From contig CBDCVV010000019.1 in the NCBI GenBank assembly GCA_965223235.1, positions 310,001-374,000 on the forward strand: DNA of 64,000 nucleotides, in the 5' to 3' direction. The translations under genes and the position numbers were made by a program. The notes below the pieces were generated by a model. It saw nothing but the letters and a program-made list of their open reading frames with translations. It had not been told where the DNA came from and made no database searches. Position 1 is the first letter of the stretch; each line of letters starts with the position of its first letter. This DNA is from UBA2589 sp965223235. GTDB taxonomy: Bacteria > Gemmatimonadota > Gemmatimonadetes > Longimicrobiales > Gaopeijiaceae. Positions 7,411 to 16,639 of the stretch are shown one piece after another.

Positions 7411-7515
7411 CGATGCGGTCGGTTCGAGGGATCGGGGCAAGTACCGGGGGCGAGTCGTGCAATCTCGCGCGGGCGGTTCTCGGAAACCATAGGACGCGAC
7501 CTGATCGTGGAGTTC

Positions 7516-8364
7516 CTAGTCGATCGGGACAGTCACTACGGGGCAGCGCGCCAGCGAGAGTACGGCCTCCGTGACTCCCCCGCTCACGCGCCCGATCGAA
7601 GCGCGGCTCCACGCCGTCGACATGTAGATCGCGTCCGCACCGATCTCCTCACCCGTCTCCATGATCGTCTCGACTACGTCCCCCCGCCGCTCCAGCATGT
7701 GCCATCTGCAGAACGGAAGATCAGGGAGGTCCTCCATCCGTCGATCGCCTTCGCCCACGTGCAGTAGGGTGATCTCGAGGCTCGGGTTGTCGAGCAGCGC
7801 TGCCGCATGCACGGCTTGGTTCATCGCAGGGCGGGGATCGGTACTCGGATCGACTGGGATGAGAATGCGCCGAAGGGTGACCTCGCCGGAACGAGGACGA
7901 ACAAAATCTCGAGCCCCCTCCGGTACGAACAGGGTGAGGAGTTTCGTCTGCCGGGCGAGCTTCTCGGCCCGTGACGGGCGAAGGAGTCGCGAGATGCCCG
8001 TGCGACCGCTGATCGCCAGCACCAGCATGTCGACTGCGTGTGTCTTCAGGTACTTCTTGGACGCCGCTACCGGGTCGCGGATGTCGACCTCGACCTTACT
8101 CACACTCGCTTGGCGCATCGCCTTCTCGATCCCCGCGGTCGACCCTGCGCTCTTCCACTGCGCCAACCTCGTGCTCACCGACGGAAACTCGATCCAGTTG
8201 TCCGTCGCCCGCCGGCCGACCGCATGGAGAAGCGTAAAGCTGGACCCGCTCCGGATCGCGATCGCCAAGGCGTGGTTGAAGGCGCGCTCGGAGGCTTGGG
8301 AAAGATCAGTGGGGTGAAGGACGAATCCGATCCCCGGCTGATTTCCGTCAAAGAGAAGGCTCAT
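7516..8364 (-). CDS. Universal stress protein with two UspA domains
   Basis: A 282-residue protein with tandem Usp folds. The first (about 10-145) opens with FVLHPTDLSQASERAFNHAL and has LVLAISGRTGISRLL. The second (about 165-280) has RILIPVDPSTDPRPAMNQAV, then IYMSTAWSRASIGRVSGGVTEAVL, ending in ARCPVVTVPI. The serine-rich G-x-SGGVTEAVL segment is the position of the nucleotide-binding loop of ATP-type Usps. It is transcribed alone and is divergent from the DUF3943 gene. ATG 8364 is preferred over an in-frame GTG 13 codons upstream, although neither has a clear ribosome site. Confidence 0.85.
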   Translation of the reverse strand: MSLLFDGNQPGIGFVLHPTDLSQASERAFNHALAIAIRSGSSFTLLHAVGRRATDNWIEFPSVSTRLAQWKSAGSTAGIEKAMRQASVSKVEVDIRDPVAASKKYLKTHAVDMLVLAISGRTGISRLLRPSRAEKLARQTKLLTLFVPEGARDFVRPRSGEVTLRRILIPVDPSTDPRPAMNQAVHAAALLDNPSLEITLLHVGEGDRRMEDLPDLPFCRWHMLERRGDVVETIMETGEEIGADAIYMSTAWSRASIGRVSGGVTEAVLSLARCPVVTVPID

Positions 8365-8445
8365 GGGCTGAGACGGTACATCCACTGGGTGTGATCCGGC
8401 CACCGCGCGCCATACCCGTCCGCGTGGCTTTCGACATCTTTCGGA

Positions 8446-10437
8446 ATGGTGACCGGGATACGGAGCGCGGGGCGGATATCCGTTCTAGCGCTGGCGATCG
8501 TCGCAGCTCTCGCGGCAGAGACAGACCGCGCCCTGGCGCAGTCCGGTGCCGGCTTCCGCTTCGGTATCGGCCGGCAGAGTCCTGGCGGACCATACGGTGC
8601 GGCCCTCGCCCCCGCCCTCGACGCCGAAGCGACGGTGCTCTACGCCGTCCGCGGCGCTCGTCTAGGCGTCGGCTGGAACTGGGCGTCTTTCCCATCCGCA
8701 GTCTCGCCGGACACCAGCTGGAACCAACTACGCGGTCACATCACCGCGGGATACGGATTCAGCTTCGCCCAGAAGTGGTCAGGGTGGGCCGACGGCCGCT
8801 GGACGTTCCTTCGGATACGCCCTGAAGCCTCGCGATACTTCGACCCGGGCCCAGCGACATCGCACCCTCCTCATGTTCGCGCGACCGGTCGCGGAGTCGG
8901 GGTCGCAGTGGGCCTCGAGTATCTGTTTACCGAGCGGACCGCGCTTGAACTCTCTTCGAGTTGGAGTCGCTTCGAAGGGAAAGGAGAGTTGGTAGACTAC
9001 GGACTTCCGGTGGTCGACCCCGGCCGAGCGTGGCGCCTCCATCTCGGTCTTTCCTGGTTCGAGGACCGACGCACGGACATGGCCTCGAACCCCGGTCGTG
9101 CATCGTCAGCCACGCCGGACGCTTGGGGCGTGACACGGGCACTCGGTCGCGGAGTGGGAGTGGCGTCGTTTGGCCTCCTCATCCCCTGGGCTGTAAACGA
9201 GTACATCCGGGACCGACGCTTCGCTTGGATATCTCCGCGAAGCTGGCGACGCGGCATCGCACAGGGCTTCGGGTGGGACGACAACGATTTCGCGGTGAAC
9301 TACTTCCAGCACCCCTACCACGGCCACCTGTACTACAGCGGTGCCCGGTCGAACGGGTTCGGGTACTGGGGAAGCTTCGTGTTCAGCGTAGTCGGGAGCT
9401 GGCTCTGGGAGTGCTGTACGGAGACGCACCTCGCCTCGACGCCGGACATGATCAACACGGGAATCGGCGGCGCGACGGTTGGGGAGGCATCGTACCGACT
9501 CTCCTCACTCATCCTCGACAACACCGCTTCAGGGGGGGAGCGCGTGGGTCGAGAAATCCTGGGCGCATTGATCGACCTTCCGCGGGCAGGCTCACGGATC
9601 ATTTCCGGGCGTGCCTGGCGGAAGGGCAGTAACCCGCTCGATCCGTCGGATCACATCCCCGGACAGCTCGACTTTGCGGTCACAGCGGGCGTGCGTCGAG
9701 TCCCGACCGAGTACGGAGCCGGTGCGCGAGGGAGTCGCGCGGCGATCGAGCTGCGGGTTGAGTCGGGCGACGCATTTGACCGGTTACGCCGACCCTTTGA
9801 TCACTACGAGGCCCGGGTCCGCCTAATCCCCGGTGAGGAAGCCACCCCGGCAACGATCGAGATTCGGGGCACCCTCGCGTCTGCGAGATCCGCGTCGGAG
9901 CGATCGGCCTTGTTGCTCACTCAAGAGTTCGAACTCGAGAACACGACGGCGTACCGGCGAGCGGGCCAGGCGTTCTCCGGGACACTGCTCCACAAGGTGC
10001 CGCTCTCGGAGCAACTCGACCTCCAAGCGTCTGCAGCCGGCGTCATAACAGTCATAGGGTCGGTCGACGCATCGCATGCCGCCGGGGCGGAGATCCCCGG
10101 GATCCAGGAACGGATTCGTCTCTACGACTTCGGGTGGGGGCCGTCCGCTCGCCTTTCTCTGGGACTCCGCGACGGAGCGAGAACCCTTGTCGGCGTGGAG
10201 GGTCTCGCCGCACGACTCGTCACGCTCCACGGGTCGAACTTCGACGGCTTCGACGCGCACCACACTACCTATCGGATCCGCGGTACGATCGACCTCCCGC
10301 TCAGCGGCCCCGTCGGAATCGGCGCGTCGTGGGAAGAGTACGTGACGCTCGGTCGGTTCGAGAATCCGGAGCTGACCGGCACGCGCCAGAGCAGGAGTGA
10401 GGGAACGTTCTTCTTGTCGTGGAGGCCGACGTTTTGA
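8446..10437 (+). CDS. DUF3943-type outer-membrane protein
   Basis: A 663-residue protein with an N-terminal signal (ISVLALAIVAALAAETDRALAQ). Residues about 30-200 look like a first beta-barrel segment with alternating aromatic strands. The central part carries the DUF3943 signature: WDDNDFAVNYFQHPYHGHLYYSGARSN in pieces, then SWLWECCTE, then DMINTGIGGATVGEASY. The C-terminal third is again strand-rich and ends FFLSWRPTF, with the terminal aromatic residue typical of outer-membrane barrels. The molecular function of DUF3943 proteins is unknown; an envelope role is inferred. It stands alone between divergent Usp and downstream VOC genes. Confidence 0.75.
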   Translation: MVTGIRSAGRISVLALAIVAALAAETDRALAQSGAGFRFGIGRQSPGGPYGAALAPALDAEATVLYAVRGARLGVGWNWASFPSAVSPDTSWNQLRGHITAGYGFSFAQKWSGWADGRWTFLRIRPEASRYFDPGPATSHPPHVRATGRGVGVAVGLEYLFTERTALELSSSWSRFEGKGELVDYGLPVVDPGRAWRLHLGLSWFEDRRTDMASNPGRASSATPDAWGVTRALGRGVGVASFGLLIPWAVNEYIRDRRFAWISPRSWRRGIAQGFGWDDNDFAVNYFQHPYHGHLYYSGARSNGFGYWGSFVFSVVGSWLWECCTETHLASTPDMINTGIGGATVGEASYRLSSLILDNTASGGERVGREILGALIDLPRAGSRIISGRAWRKGSNPLDPSDHIPGQLDFAVTAGVRRVPTEYGAGARGSRAAIELRVESGDAFDRLRRPFDHYEARVRLIPGEEATPATIEIRGTLASARSASERSALLLTQEFELENTTAYRRAGQAFSGTLLHKVPLSEQLDLQASAAGVITVIGSVDASHAAGAEIPGIQERIRLYDFGWGPSARLSLGLRDGARTLVGVEGLAARLVTLHGSNFDGFDAHHTTYRIRGTIDLPLSGPVGIGASWEEYVTLGRFENPELTGTRQSRSEGTFFLSWRPTF

Positions 10438-10532
10438 GGCGCGTTTGCGTCGATCGATGTACTTTGGTCGCCCCTTGAGAAAGATGTGTGGATGAAGGGC
10501 TGCCGGCCCTTCCTAGAGGCGTGGAGGTCTCA

Positions 10533-11309
10533 ATGTCGGATATTCCGCTCGGACGATTCTGCTGGTTCGATCTCATGACGACGAACCCCGATGACGCGCC
10601 CTCCTTCTACGGAGCGATCGCGGGCTGGGGTACGATGCCGTACGAGAACAGTCCCGAGCCGTACACGTTGTGGGTTAACGGCGAAGAGCCGATCGGTGGC
10701 GTCATGGCGCTCCCCGCCGAAGCGGCGGCGGCCGGAGCCCCACCGCACTGGATCGCGTACATCTCGACGCCGGACATCGCAGCAACCACGGCGAAGGCCA
10801 AGAGCTTGGGCGGCTCGGTCGTGATGGAGATGGACATGCCCGAAGTCGGCCAGATCGCCCTCTACGCAGATCCACAGGGAGCTGTGATTGGAGCGTACCA
10901 ACCGCTCGACGACACCCCCGGACACGACGGCCCGCCCAACGTCGGGGAGTTCTCCTGGCACGAACTCGCCACCACTGGGTGGGAGGGGGCGTGGGACTTC
11001 TATTCGGAGCTATTCGGGTGGGAGAAGACCGACGCCATGGATATGGGCGAGATGGGGATGTATCAGATGTACCGTGGCGTGACCGAAGTGCCTCTGGGAG
11101 GGATGTTCGACAAGCCACCCGAGATGCCGATGAACGCATGGCTGTACTACGTGCGCGTTCCCGACGTAAATGCAGCGATCGAGAAGGTTAAAGAGCTCGG
11201 TGGTCAGGTCTTGAACGGACCGATGGAGGTGCCCGGGGGAGACATGATCGCCCAGTGCCTCGACAATCAGGGTGCCGCCTTTGCAGTGCATTCGACGGCC
11301 GCGAGCTAG
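10533..11309 (+). CDS. VOC-family (glyoxalase-like) protein with two domains
   Basis: A 258-residue protein with two tandem vicinal-oxygen-chelate modules. Each starts with a similar phrase (FCWFDLMTTNPDDAPSFYGA and FSWHELATTGWEGAWDFYSE), followed by the FGWEKTDAMDMGEMGMYQM region, and each ends with an A...DPQGA or DNQGAAFAVH strand. This subclass resembles hydroxylase-like VOC proteins of unknown substrate. ATG 10533 is chosen because GGAGG lies just upstream. The gene overlaps the start of the next frame (cytochrome c) by 38 bases. Confidence 0.8.
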   Translation: MSDIPLGRFCWFDLMTTNPDDAPSFYGAIAGWGTMPYENSPEPYTLWVNGEEPIGGVMALPAEAAAAGAPPHWIAYISTPDIAATTAKAKSLGGSVVMEMDMPEVGQIALYADPQGAVIGAYQPLDDTPGHDGPPNVGEFSWHELATTGWEGAWDFYSELFGWEKTDAMDMGEMGMYQMYRGVTEVPLGGMFDKPPEMPMNAWLYYVRVPDVNAAIEKVKELGGQVLNGPMEVPGGDMIAQCLDNQGAAFAVHSTAAS

Positions 11310-12033
11310 GCCGTCGCGCAGAGCCGGCCGGGTCGCGCGCCTGGTCGGCCTCTGCGTGGCCCTCGGGATCTGCTTCCCCGGTGCGGCCCTCCGAGCTCAG
11401 GACGACGGGTCGTCGCTGACTATGGTGGAGAGAGGCCGAGTCGAGCGAATGCTCGAATCTCGCGTCTCGTGCGTCGGGTGCCACCGCATCGGCGAATCGG
11501 GCGGCCGGATCGGACCTTCCCTCAACGGCATCGGGCTACGGGATGATGTCGACTCCGTTCTAGAGGCGATCCGTACCAATCAGACGCTGATGCCCGTGCA
11601 ATCCATCCCCCCCCGCGATGCGGAGCGTCTCGCACAGTACCTCGTGAGCCTCGCGCCCGACCCCCCGGGTGCGCCTCCTGCACCTGGGAGGCCGTTGCCA
11701 GAGCCCATCGGCGAAGAGGAGGTCGACGGAGAAGCGCTGTACGCCCGACACTGCGCGGCGTGTCACGGCCCGACCGGGGGCGGTGACGGCTGGAACTCGG
11801 GATCACTTCCGGTGCGGCCCACAGTGCATTCCGATGCCGTGGCCATGAGGGAGCGTGCAGACGACACGCTCTTCGACGCGATCTACTCGGGGGGATACGT
11901 GCTGGACAAGAGCAACCGAATGCCGGCGTACGGCGCACTCCTCTCAACCGAGCAAATGCGCGCGCTCGTGCGCCATATCCGTACGCTTTGCTCGTGTGAG
12001 CAACCTGCATGGGCGAGAGGAGGGCATCGATGA
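11272..12033 (+). CDS. Periplasmic dihaem cytochrome c
   Basis: A 253-residue protein with an N-terminal signal region (VARLVGLCVALGICFPGAALRAQ) and two CXXCH haem sites, CVGCH (about residue 67) and CAACH (about 164). Each lies in a small c-type cytochrome fold, with a downstream methionine in the second (SNRMPAYG) suited as axial ligand. A proline-rich linker joins the domains. Its stop overlaps the next gene (ATGA), so it is co-expressed with the octaheme cytochrome and probably exchanges electrons with it. The start is uncertain because the frame begins inside the VOC gene. Confidence 0.75.
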   Translation: MPPLQCIRRPRARPSRRAGRVARLVGLCVALGICFPGAALRAQDDGSSLTMVERGRVERMLESRVSCVGCHRIGESGGRIGPSLNGIGLRDDVDSVLEAIRTNQTLMPVQSIPPRDAERLAQYLVSLAPDPPGAPPAPGRPLPEPIGEEEVDGEALYARHCAACHGPTGGGDGWNSGSLPVRPTVHSDAVAMRERADDTLFDAIYSGGYVLDKSNRMPAYGALLSTEQMRALVRHIRTLCSCEQPAWARGGHR

Positions 12034-14321
12034 CGGCGCGCTTCCTCACTCTTCCCGCCGCCCTTCTCGTTACCTCGCTTCAGGCGTGTGACACCTCTCA
12101 GTCGGAGTCGCGAGAGGACGCCCTCACCCTCGACTTCCCCGCCCCGGCCACCACCGCCGCCCGAACCGTACAGCCGGCCGACTTCGTCGGGGCAGAGGCG
12201 TGTGCTTCGTGCCATACCGACCAGTACGACGCATGGGCAGAATCCACGCACGGGCAAGCCGGGGGGATTCCGGGCCCCGATGTGATCATCGCGCCCTTCA
12301 ACGGTCGATCGATCCGGTTCGCCGATGCCGAGGTGACTCCCACGGTCGTGGGCGGGAGCTACCAGTTCATCGTCCGCCAAGACGGCTTTACGGAGCAGAG
12401 CTGGGTCGTGACCGGAGTGATCGGAGGTGGCCACATGCTCGGTGGCGGCACTCAGGGATTTCTTACGCGGCTTCCTGACGGAACCGAGCGCTTCCTTCCA
12501 TGGGATTGGTCGGACGCCGGTTCGGCATGGTTCTGTAACACAGGGTCCCGAACCAACATGGGGTGGGAGCCGATCACACCTGAGATGCGGCTGGCCGACT
12601 GCGGAGACTGGCCCCCGTTGCGACCCATCGGCACCGTGGATCGGTTCGCAAACTGCCAGGAGTGCCACGGAAGCCAGATCCTGACGACCCTCGATCCTGG
12701 AGCGGGATACGAGACGACGTACACCACGCTCCAAGTGAATTGTGAGTCGTGTCACGGGCCGGGCCGAGATCACGTCGAGATCATGGCTGCGGGAGGAGCC
12801 GCGGGAGGCGACGCTGGCATCGAAAGCCTCGCCTACCGCGGGAAGGACGAGTCGCTTGGTGTCTGCTTCCAATGCCATGCACTCAAGGATGTGCTCGAGG
12901 AGGGCTACCTCCCGGGTGAACCGCTCGAGAAGTACTACGCGCTCAAGTACCCGACTCTGGGAGACGAGCCGTTCTTCGCCGACGGGCGAGTGCGCAGCTT
13001 CGCGTACCAGAGCAACCACCTGGCGAGCGCATGCTACCTACAGGGTCCGATGGACTGCGCCTCGTGCCATGAGCCCCACGGTCAGAGCTATTGGGACATC
13101 GACCGGAACCCACTCCCGGACCCCTTTGCAGACGGGCAGTGCACGAGCTGTCACGCGAGCAAGGCGATCGAGCCAGAAGCGCACACCTTCCATCCCGAGG
13201 GTTCCGAGGGGTCGAAGTGCGTTTCGTGCCACATGCCCTATCTGCAGCACCCAGAAGTCGGCGACGGCGTCGCATTCGCCCGATCGGACCACACGATCGC
13301 GATCCCGCGCCCCGTCTTCGATGCGGACCTCGGGTTGGTCGGGGCGTGCGCGCAATGTCACACGGACGTCCCCGCAAGCACGCTCGAGACCCAGGTGCGC
13401 GACCGGTGGGGAGAGCTCAAGCCGCACCGGGATCTCGTCACCGGCTTGGCCACCGAGTTCCGGGCTCGTAACCTCGCGGAGGCAGCGGAGCTGCTTCTCG
13501 CACCCGAACAGCACGACCCGCTCATCCAGTTCCAAGGGCTCACCCGCATCGTCTCGGCCTATCTGCAACCCGACGTTCCTGCGCTCCCACCGATGGTCGA
13601 GGAGCGGCTGGCCTTGCTGGGGGAAAGCACGGACCTGGACGTCCGCTCACTCGCATTGGCATCGCTCCACTGGAGCCGAGGCGACGACCCCGAGATCCGT
13701 CGCAGCTTGGTTGCAGCACTCAGCAATGATGAGCGAAGCGATGCGGTTCGAGCTCGATGGGTGCTCGCCCTCGGCTTTCTCGGAGATCGAGCCCGTGACG
13801 AGGGTGACTTCGCGACGAGTATGACCGCGTACGAGAAGGCTCTGGAACTCCGGCCGGGAGACCCGCGGGTCCTGCATGCGATGGGACAGATGCACAACCG
13901 GGCCGGCGCGTTCCAACTCGCGATCGATGTCATCCAACGGTCGCTGGCCGCGGACGGTGATCAACCACTCGCATGGGTGAATCTGGGTATCGCTCAGGCG
14001 GGATCCGGAGATCCAGGGGGGGCACGGCAATCGTACGAATCCGCCCTCGCATTGAATCCGCACGAGGCCCTCGCGCACTTCAACCTCGGAAACCTGCACC
14101 AACGGGCGGGACGGCACGCAGAGGCTGCGCAAGCGTACGCTGCGGCCGTCGCAGCAGACCCCGGACTCGGCATTGCCCACTTCGAACTCGGTCGTACTTA
14201 CATCCGCCTTGAACGCTTCACGGAGGCACTCCCGCATGCCCGGCGTGCCGTCGAGTTCATGCCGGACCACGGGAGCTCCCGCCAGATGCTCGCAGACCTC
14301 GAACAGGCACTCGGGGCGTGA
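12030..14321 (+). CDS. Octahaem c-type cytochrome lipoprotein with C-terminal TPR repeats
   Basis: A 763-residue protein with a lipoprotein signal (LLVTSLQAC). The first about 460 residues hold eight CXXCH motifs (CASCH, CQECH, CESCH, CFQCH, CASCH, CTSCH, CVSCH, CAQCH) in the style of the cytochrome c554/hydroxylamine-oxidoreductase superfamily. The last about 200 residues are TPR repeats (for example AMGQMHNRAGAFQLAID, NLGIAQAGSGDPGGARQSYE and NLGNLHQRAGRHAEAAQAYA). The ATG at 12030 overlaps the upstream stop and follows GGAGGG. It probably moves electrons at the outer face or periplasm while the TPR part binds a partner. No substrate can be named from the sequence. It is coupled to the downstream amidase (GTGA overlap). 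Confidence 0.8.
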   Translation: MTARFLTLPAALLVTSLQACDTSQSESREDALTLDFPAPATTAARTVQPADFVGAEACASCHTDQYDAWAESTHGQAGGIPGPDVIIAPFNGRSIRFADAEVTPTVVGGSYQFIVRQDGFTEQSWVVTGVIGGGHMLGGGTQGFLTRLPDGTERFLPWDWSDAGSAWFCNTGSRTNMGWEPITPEMRLADCGDWPPLRPIGTVDRFANCQECHGSQILTTLDPGAGYETTYTTLQVNCESCHGPGRDHVEIMAAGGAAGGDAGIESLAYRGKDESLGVCFQCHALKDVLEEGYLPGEPLEKYYALKYPTLGDEPFFADGRVRSFAYQSNHLASACYLQGPMDCASCHEPHGQSYWDIDRNPLPDPFADGQCTSCHASKAIEPEAHTFHPEGSEGSKCVSCHMPYLQHPEVGDGVAFARSDHTIAIPRPVFDADLGLVGACAQCHTDVPASTLETQVRDRWGELKPHRDLVTGLATEFRARNLAEAAELLLAPEQHDPLIQFQGLTRIVSAYLQPDVPALPPMVEERLALLGESTDLDVRSLALASLHWSRGDDPEIRRSLVAALSNDERSDAVRARWVLALGFLGDRARDEGDFATSMTAYEKALELRPGDPRVLHAMGQMHNRAGAFQLAIDVIQRSLAADGDQPLAWVNLGIAQAGSGDPGGARQSYESALALNPHEALAHFNLGNLHQRAGRHAEAAQAYAAAVAADPGLGIAHFELGRTYIRLERFTEALPHARRAVEFMPDHGSSRQMLADLEQALGA

Positions 14322-15808
14322 AGTACTCCGAGTACGTCGCGCACGACGCCACTGCGCTGGCTGAGCTGGTGCGTCACGGGCAGGTCACAGCGGAAGAGCT
14401 CCTAGACGTGGCCCGCGCCCGCCTGGAGGAGGTCAACAGCCGCATCAACGCGGTCGTGCAACGGATGGACGAGCGCGCGAATAAAAGGGCCGCCGAGCCA
14501 GCCGAAGGGCCATTCAAAGGGGTGCCCTACCTCGCTAAGGATCTCGCTTCCATGTACGCGGGGTACCCGACAACGAGCGGGAGTCGCTTCCTCGAGCACG
14601 CGACGGTCGATTGGGATTCGGAGCTGGCTCGGCGAGTGGAAGCGAGCGGCCTCACCGTCTTCGGGAAGACGAACACCCCGGAATGGGGACTCCTCCCCAC
14701 GACCGAGCCCGAACTCTGGGGGCCATGCAGGAACCCGTGGGATCTCTCGCGGAGTCCTGGCGGATCCAGCGGTGGATCAGGAGCTGCGATCGCGGCCGGG
14801 ATCGTACCGATGGCGGGCGGTGGGGATGGGGGAGGATCCATTCGGATCCCTGCTTCGTGTTGTGGACTGTTCGGACTCAAGCCCTCGCGGGGCCGCACGC
14901 CGACAGGACCCAACCGCGGGCAGTTCTGGCGGGGGGCGGCCGTCGAGCACGCGATCACGCGATCAGTACGTGACTCCGCCCGCCTCCTCGACGCGACGCA
15001 CGGACCAGACGTTGGCGCACCCTTCGAGATTGCTCCTCCGGAGCGGCCATACGCCGAAGAGGTCGATCGCGACCCTCCCCCTCTACGAATCGCGTATACG
15101 ACGACCCCTTGCGTCTCGACAGATGTGCACCCGGACTGCGTCCACGCGGTGGGCGACGCTGCAGAGCTCTTGAGCGAGCTTGGACACGAGGTCGTCGAAG
15201 ACCACCTCCCGATCGACGGCAGGGAGTTCGCGCGCAACTTCCTGACCGTCGTCGCCGGGGAGCTTGGAGCCGATGTGGCCGACGCCGAACGACTGGTGGG
15301 TCGAAGAGCGAGTCGACGCGACTTGGAGCCAGCGACCTACGCCCTCGCACTCGTCGCGAGGGCCCTTTCTGCCAGGGAGTATGCGGCAGCGCTGCGCAAG
15401 CTGGAGGTCCTCGGACGGTCGGTGGGAAGCTTCTTCGAGAAGTACGACCTCGTTCTCACCCCGACCGTCTCGACACCGCCCCCACCCCTTGGGACGATCG
15501 GCCCGAGCAAGGCCGAGCGAAGCCAACTGAAGCTGGTCGGCCTCTTCGGCTCCGGACGCCTCATGAAAGCTGCCGGACTCATCGACCAAGCCGCGAACGA
15601 TGCTCTGGACTTCATCCCTTGGACACCCATCTACAACGTGACCGGCCACCCGGCGATGTCCGTCCCGCTCTCTTGGAGCGAGTCGGGCCTCCCGATCGGG
15701 GTACACCTCGTCGGTCGCTTCGCGCGCGAGGACATCCTTTTCCGAGTGGCCGGCCAACTAGAACGAGCCCGACCCTGGTTCGACCGGCTCCCTGACCTGA
15801 GTAGCTAG
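14318..15808 (+). CDS. Amidase-signature hydrolase
   Basis: A 496-residue amidase-signature enzyme, the usual length. The Ser-cisSer-Lys triad is visible: lysine in GVPYLAKDLA, and the glycine-serine rich block SPGGSSGGSGAAIAAGIVPM followed by GGGSIRIPASCCGLFGLKPS. It hydrolyses C-N bonds of amides; the specific substrate is unknown. No signal peptide is present, so it is cytoplasmic. It starts with GTG overlapping the stop of the cytochrome-TPR gene, so it is translated from the same message, an odd pairing of a cytosolic hydrolase with an exported cytochrome. Confidence 0.85.
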   Translation: MKYSEYVAHDATALAELVRHGQVTAEELLDVARARLEEVNSRINAVVQRMDERANKRAAEPAEGPFKGVPYLAKDLASMYAGYPTTSGSRFLEHATVDWDSELARRVEASGLTVFGKTNTPEWGLLPTTEPELWGPCRNPWDLSRSPGGSSGGSGAAIAAGIVPMAGGGDGGGSIRIPASCCGLFGLKPSRGRTPTGPNRGQFWRGAAVEHAITRSVRDSARLLDATHGPDVGAPFEIAPPERPYAEEVDRDPPPLRIAYTTTPCVSTDVHPDCVHAVGDAAELLSELGHEVVEDHLPIDGREFARNFLTVVAGELGADVADAERLVGRRASRRDLEPATYALALVARALSAREYAAALRKLEVLGRSVGSFFEKYDLVLTPTVSTPPPPLGTIGPSKAERSQLKLVGLFGSGRLMKAAGLIDQAANDALDFIPWTPIYNVTGHPAMSVPLSWSESGLPIGVHLVGRFAREDILFRVAGQLERARPWFDRLPDLSS

Positions 15809-15830
15809 CCGCAACCCGAGCCGGCGCCGG

Positions 15831-16499
15831 CTACCGTCGGACTCGGAATTCGACCGGAATCGAGATCTGGACGGCGACGTAGCGATCTCGATTCATCGCG
15901 GGCGAGAAACTCATCTCCTTCGCCAGAGAGAGCGCCGCCTCGTCCAAAGCCACATGGCCCGACGACGTGCCCACGCGTGCCGCCTGAACAACTCCGTCGG
16001 CGTCGAGATCCAGAACTAAGGTCACCGCTCCGCCAATGCGTGCGTCCCGTAGCATCCGCGGGTACGCTCGCTCTAGCGCATCCTGGAGCTCGTCAGGATC
16101 GAGGAGCCTCGGGGCCACCGTCCACACCTCGAAGCCACCCGAGCCGGTCGAAACCCCCTCGCCCGGGGCCGGCGGAGGTGGTGGGGGCGGATCCACCGCG
16201 CGATCCCAGTCGAAGGTCGCGATCGTCGCATCCGCGTCGATCGGCGATCCCAGTACAGGTGGTACCGGTGACCCTAGCTGTTTGGGCGGGGGCGGGAGCG
16301 GCACCTCCTCGAGTTGCTGAATCTGGATTAAGGTCTCGTCCGGACTGCTCAGCTCAGCTGCAGTCAACTCGGGGAACATCTGAAATACCAGCAGGTGGCC
16401 CATCGCCGCTCCAATGAGCGAGAGGGCCAGCGTGCTTTGGAAGCGCTCCTTCAGCCGGTCATTGGCTGTACGCCGTTCATGCCACCCGTCCATGTCCAC
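15831..16499 (-). CDS. TonB-family energy transducer
   Basis: A 222-residue protein with a short cytoplasmic N-terminus and one membrane segment (LALSLIGAAMGHLLVFQMF). A proline-rich periplasmic spacer (PLPPPPKQLGSPVPP, DPPPPPPPAPGEG) follows, then a C-terminal TonB fold (AYPRMLRDARIGGAVTLVLD... through VAVQISIPVEFRVRR). It transmits proton-motive energy to outer-membrane receptors. No ExbB/ExbD genes are beside it, so it probably shares a complex encoded elsewhere. It is convergent with the amidase gene. Confidence 0.85.
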   Translation of the reverse strand: MDMDGWHERRTANDRLKERFQSTLALSLIGAAMGHLLVFQMFPELTAAELSSPDETLIQIQQLEEVPLPPPPKQLGSPVPPVLGSPIDADATIATFDWDRAVDPPPPPPPAPGEGVSTGSGGFEVWTVAPRLLDPDELQDALERAYPRMLRDARIGGAVTLVLDLDADGVVQAARVGTSSGHVALDEAALSLAKEMSFSPAMNRDRYVAVQISIPVEFRVRR

Positions 16500-16597
16500 C
16501 TCCGGTTCGAATGAAACATCCGACCGGTCACCATCAGTCTCTACGGAGATGCGTGGGCTTCCTTACTCGCGGCCCTACCGCGTAACTCGCGCAACCC

Positions 16598-16639
16598 GCT
16601 TCACTCCTCCACCGGCTTCACTCCTCCACCGGCTTCACC
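16598..16639. repeat. 17-bp direct repeat, 2.5 copies
   Basis: GCTTCACTCCTCCACCG occurs at 16598-16614 and 16615-16631, with a further 8 bases of a third copy. It lies at and just past the stop of the minus-strand ProX gene and upstream of the tonB-like gene. It is probably a slippage expansion. Confidence 0.8.

Noticed and set aside
15083..15757. Long minus-strand frame over the amidase gene
   Set aside because: Codon-position shadow of the amidase; no ribosome site, domain or conserved motif.
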